This document shows, piece by piece, positions 43,182 through 50,374 of a stretch of 64,000 nucleotides of DNA. The position numbers and the translations under genes are program-made. Below the pieces are notes generated by a model. It was not told where the DNA came from. It saw only the letters and a program-made list of their open reading frames with translations, and ran no database searches. Each line of letters begins with the position of its first letter. The first letter of the stretch is position 1. The DNA is taken from contig NZ_JACEGD010000017.1 of assembly GCF_016031635.1 (NCBI RefSeq), positions 124,001 to 188,000 on the forward strand, read 5' to 3'. This DNA comes from Bradyrhizobium diversitatis. GTDB taxonomy: Bacteria > Pseudomonadota > Alphaproteobacteria > Rhizobiales > Xanthobacteraceae.

Positions 43182-44414
43182 GTGTCAATGAAGCTGGACC
43201 AGCCGATTCCGGTAACGATCCTCACGGGCTTCCTGGGCGCGGGGAAATCCACGCTGCTCAACGAGCTCCTCGAAAGCGAGTCCTTTGCGGACACCGCCGT
43301 CATCATCAACGAGTTTGGCGACATTTCCATCGATCACGATCTTGTTCGGGTCAACAAGCGCGAGATGATGGTGACGACAACGGGCTGCCTCTGCTGCACG
43401 GTCGCGAGCGACATCAGGACTTCCCTGTTCGAACTTTACGATGCTGTGGAAAGCAAGGCTGTCCCGCCGTTCAAGCGCGTGATCGTCGAGACGACCGGGC
43501 TGGCCGATCCGGCCCCGATCATCAATCAGGTCACACCGGGCGGTCTTCCGGCAGCGGGGTTTCGGGATCATGTTGTCGCAAGATGCTTCCGACTGTCCGG
43601 CGTCGTCTGCGCAATCGATGTAACGACGATCGAAGAGTCGATGGAACGGCACTTCGAATGCATGAAGCAGGTGGCGTTTGCGGATTTCATCGTGCTCACC
43701 AAGACGGACGTTGGCCCAGAGCCCGCAGAACGTCGCCCTATTTCTGAACTGGTGCAACAGATCCGCAAGATCAATGCGGCGGCTCCCATCGTGGACCGTC
43801 ACGGGGCTGAATTCGAATTCGCCACTGCGTTTGCGCCGCGCGGCTACGTTCCCTCCGAGCAGGGGGCCGATGTTGAAGGATGGCTGGCTCTCGAGCAGGC
43901 GTTGGCCGAGCAAGGGCAAGCTCACGACAATGGCGCAGGCGCAAGCCGCCATGCGGCGGCCGGCATCCAGACTCTGGCGTTGCTGGAAGACCGCCCCGTA
44001 TCGGCACGAAACCTCGCAACGTTCGTTAAGCTGCTCAATGCCGTGGCGGGCTCGCAACTGCTCCGTCTCAAGGGCCTTGTTGGACTCGAGGACGATCCGG
44101 ATCGGCCGCTCGTCGTGCACGGCGTTCAGCATGCAATTCATCAATATCGGCTGCCGGCCTGGCCGTCGGACGATCGTCGCACGCGCATGGTCGTCATCAC
44201 CCACGGCATCGATGAAGCGACGGTCAAGAACCTGTTCACGACGATAACAGGCCTCTCGACGCGCGCAAAAGCGGAACTGGTGTTGACTGCCGCTGGCTTG
44301 AGCCTTCTCGGCGTGGCGCTGGTCGCCGGAATCTTGCTCATCTTCCACGGGCGCGCCACCGCCCCGTTCGAACCCTCTGCCGTGATCCACGACGTACCGA
44401 ACCCCAAAGGCTGA
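43182..44414 (+). CDS. COG0523 (CobW/ZigA-like) GTPase with C-terminal membrane helix
   Basis: This 410-residue protein starts at GTG 43182 (ATG at 43188 also possible). The G1 motif GFLGAGKST is at about residues 16-24, the metal-binding motif C69-L-C71-C72, switch/Walker B VIVETTGLADPAP and G4 LTKTD. COG0523 GTPases are metal chaperones that deliver zinc or cobalt. The C-terminal CobW domain (RLKGLVGLEDDPDRPLVVHGVQHAI) is complete. Unusually, about residues 367-389 form one hydrophobic helix (LVLTAAGLSLLGVALVAGIL) followed by a short tail, which would anchor this protein in the membrane. It is the first gene after the Zur-type box. Confidence 0.85.
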   Translation: MSMKLDQPIPVTILTGFLGAGKSTLLNELLESESFADTAVIINEFGDISIDHDLVRVNKREMMVTTTGCLCCTVASDIRTSLFELYDAVESKAVPPFKRVIVETTGLADPAPIINQVTPGGLPAAGFRDHVVARCFRLSGVVCAIDVTTIEESMERHFECMKQVAFADFIVLTKTDVGPEPAERRPISELVQQIRKINAAAPIVDRHGAEFEFATAFAPRGYVPSEQGADVEGWLALEQALAEQGQAHDNGAGASRHAAAGIQTLALLEDRPVSARNLATFVKLLNAVAGSQLLRLKGLVGLEDDPDRPLVVHGVQHAIHQYRLPAWPSDDRRTRMVVITHGIDEATVKNLFTTITGLSTRAKAELVLTAAGLSLLGVALVAGILLIFHGRATAPFEPSAVIHDVPNPKG

Positions 44415-44426
44415 AAAGGACTAAGC

Positions 44427-45407
44427 ATGAACGACACGATTTCACAAACGCCGGTCACCGTCCTCACCGGGTACCTGGGCGCGGGGAAGACGACTTTGCT
44501 GAACCGGATCCTGACCGAGACCCATGGCAAGCGCTATGCGGTGATTGTGAACGAGTTCGGCGAGGTCGGAATCGACAACGATCTGATCGTCAACGCGGAC
44601 GAAGAAATATTCGAGATGAACAACGGGTGCATCTGCTGCACCGTGAGAGGTGACCTCATCAGGATTCTCGAAGGGCTGATGAAGCGGCGTGGCAAGTTCG
44701 ACGGAATCATCGTGGAGACCACCGGGCTTGCCGATCCGGCGCCGGTGGCACAAACCTTCCTTGTCGATGACGACGTTCGCCGCAACACGAAGCTTGACGC
44801 GATCGTCACGGTCATCGACGCAAAGCATCTCCTCGCAGAGATCGACCAGGCGCACGAAGCGCAGGAGCAGATCGCATTCGCCGACGTTGTCTTGCTCAAC
44901 AAGACGGATCTGGTTTCGGAAGCGGACCTCAAGCTTGTCGAGGCAAAAATTCGTTCAATCAATCCTTATACCGTCATCCATCGTACGGAGCGCTGCGCGC
45001 TCGACCTAGAGAAAGTCCTGGATCGAAACGCGTTCGATCTCAACAGGGTTCTTGAGTTCGAGCCGGGCTTTCTCACAGAGGCCCACGACCATGAGCACGA
45101 CGCCCACGTCAAAAGCCTGTCATTAACGTCTCAGACGCCTCTCATTCCCGCGAAATTTCTTCCCTGGATGCAGGAGACCGTTCGTCAGTTCGGGACTGAT
45201 ATTCTGCGGCTGAAGGGAATCATTCAGTTCCAGGACGACCCCGATCGCTTCGTCATTCAGGGCGTTCACATGTTGCTCGAAGGAGACCATCAGCGTCCCT
45301 GGAAGCCCGACGAGCAGAGGACAAGCCGTCTGGTCTTCATCGGGCGCGACTTGCCCGAGGATATTCTCAAGGAGGGCTTTAGCCGCTGCCAGAGTCCAGG
45401 TCATTGA
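44427..45407 (+). CDS. COG0523 (CobW/ZigA-like) GTPase, soluble
   Basis: The 326-residue paralogue of the preceding gene, 12 bases downstream. G1 GYLGAGKTT (about 15-23), the C68-I-C70-C71 metal motif, VETTGLADPAPV and G4 LNKTD are intact. A His-rich segment (HDHEHDAHV) at about residues 215-223 is typical of zinc chaperones such as ZigA. It has no membrane helix. In zinc limitation it probably transfers zinc to essential enzymes; its targets are unknown. Having a tethered and a soluble version side by side suggests division of labour between membrane and cytosol. Confidence 0.87.
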   Translation: MNDTISQTPVTVLTGYLGAGKTTLLNRILTETHGKRYAVIVNEFGEVGIDNDLIVNADEEIFEMNNGCICCTVRGDLIRILEGLMKRRGKFDGIIVETTGLADPAPVAQTFLVDDDVRRNTKLDAIVTVIDAKHLLAEIDQAHEAQEQIAFADVVLLNKTDLVSEADLKLVEAKIRSINPYTVIHRTERCALDLEKVLDRNAFDLNRVLEFEPGFLTEAHDHEHDAHVKSLSLTSQTPLIPAKFLPWMQETVRQFGTDILRLKGIIQFQDDPDRFVIQGVHMLLEGDHQRPWKPDEQRTSRLVFIGRDLPEDILKEGFSRCQSPGH

Positions 45408-45489
45408 TGAAATTCGCAGCATGGCAGGAGACTGGGTCTCTTGCCATCCTGTGCAAGACCCGGACAACACAAATTCCCAGAGGTTGATC

Positions 45490-45795
45490 GTGTCAAAAAC
45501 TGCTTTTGCCTTGGGCCGACGTATCCAGAGAACCGGCTATCCTGAGGCAGTTCAGCACCTCAAGCTGCAGACGCAGAAGCTGCTCGGCTTGTCGGATGGT
45601 GTTACGATCTCGGTGTCGGAACTTTCCTGTCGTGAGGCAGGGTGTCACGATGTCGAAACTGTCGTTGCGATTCTGAGAGAGGGAGAAAAGCCAACCATCG
45701 CTCGCGTGCATAAGCCAATTCCAGATGTCAGTCTCCAGGAACTACAAGCAGCATTCGAGCGGGCCCTCGTACCCAAACCACCGGGTGAGCCATGA
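45490..45795 (+). CDS. Small Cys-containing protein in the zinc operon (101 aa)
   Basis: The frame is open from 45421, but the GTG at 45490 follows AGAGG and gives a cleaner N-terminus. The most distinctive region is SELSCREAGCHDVETVVAIL followed by TIARVHKPIPDVSLQEL. The Cys-x4-Cys-His trio could bind a metal. I believe related small proteins accompany COG0523 genes elsewhere, but cannot name the family. Its TGA overlaps the ATG of the next gene, so it is translationally coupled to the binding-protein gene. Confidence 0.65.
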   Translation: MSKTAFALGRRIQRTGYPEAVQHLKLQTQKLLGLSDGVTISVSELSCREAGCHDVETVVAILREGEKPTIARVHKPIPDVSLQELQAAFERALVPKPPGEP

Positions 45796-46700
45796 GGTGT
45801 CTCGGCGCAGCCCGACTAGTCACGAACAAGATGAACATCAGCATGATGGCGGCCCTCATCATGCTTGGCGCTCTCACGAACGCATGCGCCGCCGAAGGCA
45901 AGATCGCAATTGCCGCGGCTGAGAACTTTTACGGTGACGTCGCGCAGCAGATCGGGGATGATTCGGTCTCGGTCACCAGTATACTGAAGAACCGGGATCA
46001 GGACCCGCATCTGTTCGAGACCTCCCCTTCCATCGTTCGCGATGTCGCCGCTGCGCAGGTCGTCATCCAGAATGGCGCCAACTACGATTCATGGATGGAA
46101 GGGCTGCTCAAGGTTACGCCGAAACCCGGGCGCGTTCTGATCAGGGTCTCCGACCTCTTGCACAAGAACGCCGGGGACAACCCGCATCTGTGGTACGACC
46201 CTGCCACAATGCCTGCGGTCGCAAAAGCGGTCGCCCAAGCGTTGAAAGCTGCTGACCCCGCCCAGGCGGACAATTACGAGGCGCGGCTGAAATCCTTCCT
46301 TGCCTCGCTCCAGCCTCTCGACGACAAAATCACTTCCATTCGCAGCAGATATGGCGGGCTCCCCGTCACGGCCACAGAACCGGTCTTCGGCTACATGGCG
46401 GCCTCGCTAGGTCTGACGATGCTCGACCAAAAATTTCAGCTCGCGGTCATGAATGATACCCAGCCGAGCGCCAGCGACATCGCCGCGTTCGAACAGGATC
46501 TGAAAATGCACAAGGTACGCGTCCTGTTCTATAACAAGCAGGTTTCGGACAACATGGTGCAGCGTCTGGTCGGTCTTGCGCATCAATCCGACGTTCCAGT
46601 CGTGGGGGTGACGGAGACTGCCCCGGCCGGGCTTTCATACCAGGATTGGATGCTTACACAGCTTGAAGCGACCGAGAAGGCGCTGGCCGGAAACCGCTGA
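45792..46700 (+). CDS. Second zinc-type ABC transporter substrate-binding protein
   Basis: The ATG at 45792 forms an ATGA overlap with the upstream gene; an internal ATG at 45831 would give a shorter signal peptide (MNISMMAALIMLGALTNACA). The mature 270-residue protein is a cluster A-I metal-binding protein: AAENFYGDVAQQIG, DPHLFETSPS, NPHLWYDPATMP, EPVFGYMAASLG. The spacing differs from the znuA at 28164, so it is a distinct subfamily. It lacks a His-rich loop. With the following ATPase and permease it makes a second importer in the same region. Confidence 0.85.
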   Translation: MRCLGAARLVTNKMNISMMAALIMLGALTNACAAEGKIAIAAAENFYGDVAQQIGDDSVSVTSILKNRDQDPHLFETSPSIVRDVAAAQVVIQNGANYDSWMEGLLKVTPKPGRVLIRVSDLLHKNAGDNPHLWYDPATMPAVAKAVAQALKAADPAQADNYEARLKSFLASLQPLDDKITSIRSRYGGLPVTATEPVFGYMAASLGLTMLDQKFQLAVMNDTQPSASDIAAFEQDLKMHKVRVLFYNKQVSDNMVQRLVGLAHQSDVPVVGVTETAPAGLSYQDWMLTQLEATEKALAGNR

Positions 46701-47521
46701 TGAACGTCATCGAGTTCGATCGCGTAACAATTGAAATTGGCGGTCAGGTCGTCCTGGAGAACGCCAGCTTCGCGATCGAGCCTGGCGAATTCATCGGCGT
46801 CCTAGGCCCCAATGGGGCCGGCAAAACCACGCTGATGCGCGCCATCCTTGGCCTGTTGCGGCCAAGCACGGGAACTATCCGCGTGTTCGGCCGTACCCCG
46901 CAGCGCGGCGATGCGGATATCGGGTACGTTCCACAGGTGCGCACGGTCATGCCGGGTTTGCGCGTGCGTGGCTTCGATTTCGTCGCAAGCTCGATCCGCG
47001 GCGATCGGTGGGGTCTGCCGACACTTGGGCGCGCGGACCGCAGGACGATTGACGAGACGCTCACGGCGGTGGGCGCGCGCGACCTCGCCGATCGTGCGCT
47101 CTCGGACATGTCGGGCGGCGAGCGTCAGCGTCTGCTGCTGGCTCAAGCGCTGCTCGGCGAACCGAGACTGCTGCTGCTCGATGAACCCCTGATCAGCCTT
47201 GATCAGCGCCATCAGGAGTCGATCATCGAGCTGGTTGGCCGCTTCGTCCACAACCGCAACATTACGGTGTTATTCAGCGCGCACGAGCTCAATCAGCTGA
47301 TCGGCGCGCTCGACCGCGTGCTCTATCTCGGTAACGGCCACGCTGCGCTAGGGACCGTGTCGGAGGTGGTGACGGCACCGGTGTTATCGAAGCTGTATGG
47401 CGCGGATATCGACGTTGTGCACGCCGATGGACACATCTTCGTCCTGTCGCGAGGCCGCGACCTCGAGCGCTCCGGCGATATGCATGATCATCCTGCTCAT
47501 GATCGTGCACGCCATGCTTGA
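46700..47521 (+). CDS. Second zinc-type ABC transporter ATP-binding protein
   Basis: The ATG overlaps the preceding TGA. This 273-residue ATPase has Walker A GPNGAGKTT, Q-loop YVPQVRTVMPG, signature MSGGERQRLLLAQAL, Walker B LLLLDEPLISLD and switch SAHELNQ. The C-terminal tail is His/Asp-rich (GDMHDHPAHDRARHA) and could sense or bind metal; such tails are seen in metal importer ATPases. It overlaps the permease gene. Confidence 0.88.
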   Translation: MNVIEFDRVTIEIGGQVVLENASFAIEPGEFIGVLGPNGAGKTTLMRAILGLLRPSTGTIRVFGRTPQRGDADIGYVPQVRTVMPGLRVRGFDFVASSIRGDRWGLPTLGRADRRTIDETLTAVGARDLADRALSDMSGGERQRLLLAQALLGEPRLLLLDEPLISLDQRHQESIIELVGRFVHNRNITVLFSAHELNQLIGALDRVLYLGNGHAALGTVSEVVTAPVLSKLYGADIDVVHADGHIFVLSRGRDLERSGDMHDHPAHDRARHA

Positions 47522-48341
47522 ATACGATTTCATGAGAAACGCTTTCGCTGCTTCCGGAGTTGCAGCTGTGGTATCGGGTTTGGTGGGCTATTTCCTCGTG
47601 CTGCGTGGGCAAACCTTTGCCGGACACGCACTTGGGCATATCGGGTTCGCGGGCGCCACCGGCGCAATCCTGATCGGCGTGCCACCGGTCTGGGGGCTTG
47701 TCGGCCTCACGGTCGCCGCCGGTGTCGGTATGGGAATGATGGGCGAACGCGTTAGCGACCGCGATGTAGCCATTGGTGTAGTGTTAGCGCTGTCGCTCGG
47801 CCTTGGGCTTTTGTTCCTGCACTACTATACGTCCTTCGCGGCCCAAGCCACTTCGCTGCTGTTTGGCAATGTGCTTGCAGTTGACCGTCCGACGATCGCG
47901 GTCCTTGCCGGGCTGGCCCTGATCACGGTGGCTGCTCTCTCCGCGATCATGCGGCCCCTCATTTTTGCCAGCCTGCAGCCGGAACTCGCCGAAGCCAAGG
48001 GTGTGCCGCTGCGCTTTGTTTCCACAGCCTTCCTGGCAATCGTCGCACTGGCGGTGTCGGAGAGTGCCCAGATCGTCGGCATTCTCCTGGTATTCAGCCT
48101 TATGGTGGGTCCGCCGGCAACCGCGCAACTGCTCGTCGGCGGGCTTTGGAGCGGAATTGCGCTGTCGATCGGTTTTGCTTTGGCCGAGGCTTGGGTCGGG
48201 ATCGCCATCGCCTATTATACCGATTGGCCCGTCAGCTTCTGCATCGCATTGCTAAGCGCGCTTGCCTATTTCGTCAGCCGCGGCTGGGCGCCCCACCGAT
48301 CTCCCAATGCGCAGGTCCAGGCTCCGAGAGAGCCGGTATGA
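47514..48341 (+). CDS. Second zinc-type ABC transporter permease
   Basis: The frame is open from 47397, but the family N-terminus (EYDFMRNAFAASGVAAVVSGLVGYFLVLRGQTFAGHALGHIGFAGA) fits a start at the ATG at 47514, overlapping the ATPase stop; 47484 is an alternative. About 275 residues, eight hydrophobic segments, and the ABC-3 signature LVFSLMVGPPATAQLL. It completes the second importer. Confidence 0.87.
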   Translation: MLEYDFMRNAFAASGVAAVVSGLVGYFLVLRGQTFAGHALGHIGFAGATGAILIGVPPVWGLVGLTVAAGVGMGMMGERVSDRDVAIGVVLALSLGLGLLFLHYYTSFAAQATSLLFGNVLAVDRPTIAVLAGLALITVAALSAIMRPLIFASLQPELAEAKGVPLRFVSTAFLAIVALAVSESAQIVGILLVFSLMVGPPATAQLLVGGLWSGIALSIGFALAEAWVGIAIAYYTDWPVSFCIALLSALAYFVSRGWAPHRSPNAQVQAPREPV

Positions 48342-48355
48342 GGGGAGCGCGATCA

Positions 48356-49351
48356 ATGAGCATTGTCTCTCCCATCCGTATCTTCCGAAGTGCAGCGAAG
48401 CAGAAGCCCGTTCAACCTGTTGGGCGCAGGTTTCTTGTCGGTCTGGTCCTCGCGAGCCTTGGCGTAAGTACATCTTGTTCGGCGACGGAGTGCAATGGCA
48501 AGCCCGATGCGCTCGGCACCAGTCGCGTCATCGCCGTCGATCCGAAGGACCATCCGCGGATTGGCACCATGCAATATCCGGAAACGCTGCCTCTCGCCGA
48601 CCACGAGGTCGTCATCACCTTTGATGACGGGCCGTCGCCGCGATACACGGACCGTGTCCTTGAGATACTCGCTTCGGGATGCGTCAAAGCGACGTTTTTC
48701 ATGGTTGGCCGGATGGCGGCGACCTTTCCGGACGAAGCTCGAAAGGTTGAGGCCGAAGGCCATACCATTGGGACGCATAGCTTAAGTCACCCGTTCACAT
48801 TCGGAAGAATGACGGAAGGCCAGGCAGGCCAGGAAATCGACGGGGGGATCGCTGCAGTCGGGACTGCGCTCGGAAGTCCGGAGAAACTCGCTCCCTTTTT
48901 CCGGGTGCCGGGCTTGTTGACCTCTGAGCGCACGGAGGCCGCGATCGCCTCCCGTGGTCTCATGACGTGGAGCGCGGACGTTCCGGCCGACGACTGGTTG
49001 AGAATAAGCAGCGCCGAAATCGTGAAACGGGCGATTTCGAGATTGGAAGCGAAGAGCCGGGGCATTCTCCTTCTTCACGATATTCATGAACGCACTGTTG
49101 GGGCACTTCCGCACCTTTTGAGCGAGTTGAAGACGAGGGGATATAAGGTGGTGCAGGTCGTCGCGGCCAATGCGACGAGCGCAAAAAGCGAAACAACTCC
49201 CGAACAATGGCGCCTGCCACCTGCGCGAGCCGAGGAGAAACCGGCAGTCGCCGACGCGCCGCCGTCAACTGCGGCGCCCACGAAAAAGGCCGCGGCTCTA
49301 CGACGTATCGAGGGAAGCTCAAGCCGCTTGGGAGGCGCAAAGGGCTTCTGA
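48356..49351 (+). CDS. Polysaccharide deacetylase, exported
   Basis: The longer frame from 48146 is antisense-like upstream; the ATG at 48356 follows AGGGGAG at good spacing (331 residues). A signal-anchor or lipoprotein-like N-terminus (FLVGLVLASLGVSTSCSATEC) is followed by a NodB-homology domain: ITFDDGPSPRYTDRVLEIL with the Asp-Asp pair, then HTIGTHSLSHPF with the two zinc-binding His, and LLLHDIHERTV near the end. It removes acetyl groups from peptidoglycan or another surface glycan using a divalent metal. It is 14 bases after the permease gene, so probably in the same Zur-led operon. Confidence 0.83.
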   Translation: MSIVSPIRIFRSAAKQKPVQPVGRRFLVGLVLASLGVSTSCSATECNGKPDALGTSRVIAVDPKDHPRIGTMQYPETLPLADHEVVITFDDGPSPRYTDRVLEILASGCVKATFFMVGRMAATFPDEARKVEAEGHTIGTHSLSHPFTFGRMTEGQAGQEIDGGIAAVGTALGSPEKLAPFFRVPGLLTSERTEAAIASRGLMTWSADVPADDWLRISSAEIVKRAISRLEAKSRGILLLHDIHERTVGALPHLLSELKTRGYKVVQVVAANATSAKSETTPEQWRLPPARAEEKPAVADAPPSTAAPTKKAAALRRIEGSSSRLGGAKGF

Positions 49352-49410
49352 AGAAGCTCGCAGCAAGTCGCTGGCCCAGGGGATCTGAATCTATGTTTGA
49401 GAAGTAACGC

Positions 49411-50352
49411 TTGCGCGATCGTGTCAAACCAAACTGCAGCCTGATCGTAGCGGGAATTTGCGCCGCATTGTCGGTCAGTTTTGCGGAGGCGGTGTTTGCC
49501 ACGGAATGCAAACCGCGCCACTTTCGCGCACCTTATTTCATCAAGAGTATGGGCGTTTGCGATTTCGACCTGGAGACTTTGAGCTATGCCGGCACACCGC
49601 TGCAGCAAGCCAGGTGTCTCTTGCGCGGCATGGATGCCAGCAGGAATTTGGGACCGCCGCTCGATAGTCTGCCGCCTGGACTCGCACGACGGATCGGCAA
49701 AATCACGGACTTGCTCTCACGCGAGGTGCTGGCCGCGTATCTCTCCAGGCGGGACCTGGAGGCGGAGTTTGGTGCCCATCTGTGGGAGTCGTTATCGCGG
49801 GCCCGCAATAACAATCCCGATGCGCCCATGGCGCGGTACTTCGTGATCCACGATACCAGCGGGCCGAACTATGGCCGCCGCGCATTTCCTGACAACATCG
49901 ATACCGGTCGACTATACGAAAATCTCGCCTATTATGCCTGCTCGGATGGCTGGGGACGCGCCCATGTATTCATCAATCGCAGCGGCGAAATGCTGCTGGC
50001 GCACGATTATTCGATTCCCTGGCGCGAAACCAAGTTCGAGCAAGCGGCCGAGTTTGGCGGCGCCTTGCAGGGTCTGTTCCTGCATACCGAGATGGTGCAG
50101 CCGCGACGTACTTCCCCGGGACATGGCGTGCGGAATGATGCGCGAACTCCCGATCCGGCTTTCACCACGGCACAATACGACCGGCTGGCTTTGCTCTACA
50201 CCATCGCCAGCGTCCGCAGAGGGGAGTGGCTCGTGCCTGCGTTCCATGCCGCCATCGACGCCGAGATTCCCAACGGCCACGACGATCCCTTGAATTTTGA
50301 CATCAACAGCTTCGCCAATAGTCTCGACCAGCTCCTCTCCAAGCTGGAGTAG
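49411..50352 (+). CDS. Exported amidase-fold (Amidase_2-like) protein
   Basis: No ATG is available; TTG 49411 follows GAGAAG and gives a signal peptide (LIVAGICAALSVSFAEAVFA). The core contains YFVIHDTSGPN, a VFINRSGEMLLAHDYSIPW strand pair, GLFLHTEMVQPRR and GHDDPLNFD. The His residues in VIHD and LHTE and the late Asp/His are placed like the zinc ligands of N-acetylmuramoyl-L-alanine amidases (AmpD fold). Assignment is by motif resemblance only. Same strand and close spacing to the deacetylase gene suggest the end of the zinc operon. It converges with the P-type ATPase gene. Confidence 0.6.
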   Translation: MRDRVKPNCSLIVAGICAALSVSFAEAVFATECKPRHFRAPYFIKSMGVCDFDLETLSYAGTPLQQARCLLRGMDASRNLGPPLDSLPPGLARRIGKITDLLSREVLAAYLSRRDLEAEFGAHLWESLSRARNNNPDAPMARYFVIHDTSGPNYGRRAFPDNIDTGRLYENLAYYACSDGWGRAHVFINRSGEMLLAHDYSIPWRETKFEQAAEFGGALQGLFLHTEMVQPRRTSPGHGVRNDARTPDPAFTTAQYDRLALLYTIASVRRGEWLVPAFHAAIDAEIPNGHDDPLNFDINSFANSLDQLLSKLE

Positions 50353-50374
50353 TGCGGGACAATTTAGGCGACGG

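Noticed and set aside
43185..44390. 401-aa minus-strand ORF opposite the first COG0523 gene
   Set aside because: It mirrors a gene with clear G-motifs and CxCC; the antisense translation shows no family features.
48146..48355. N-terminal extension of the polysaccharide deacetylase from 48146
   Set aside because: The extra residues overlap the permease coding region in another frame; AGGGGAG before 48356 and a signal peptide support the shorter start.
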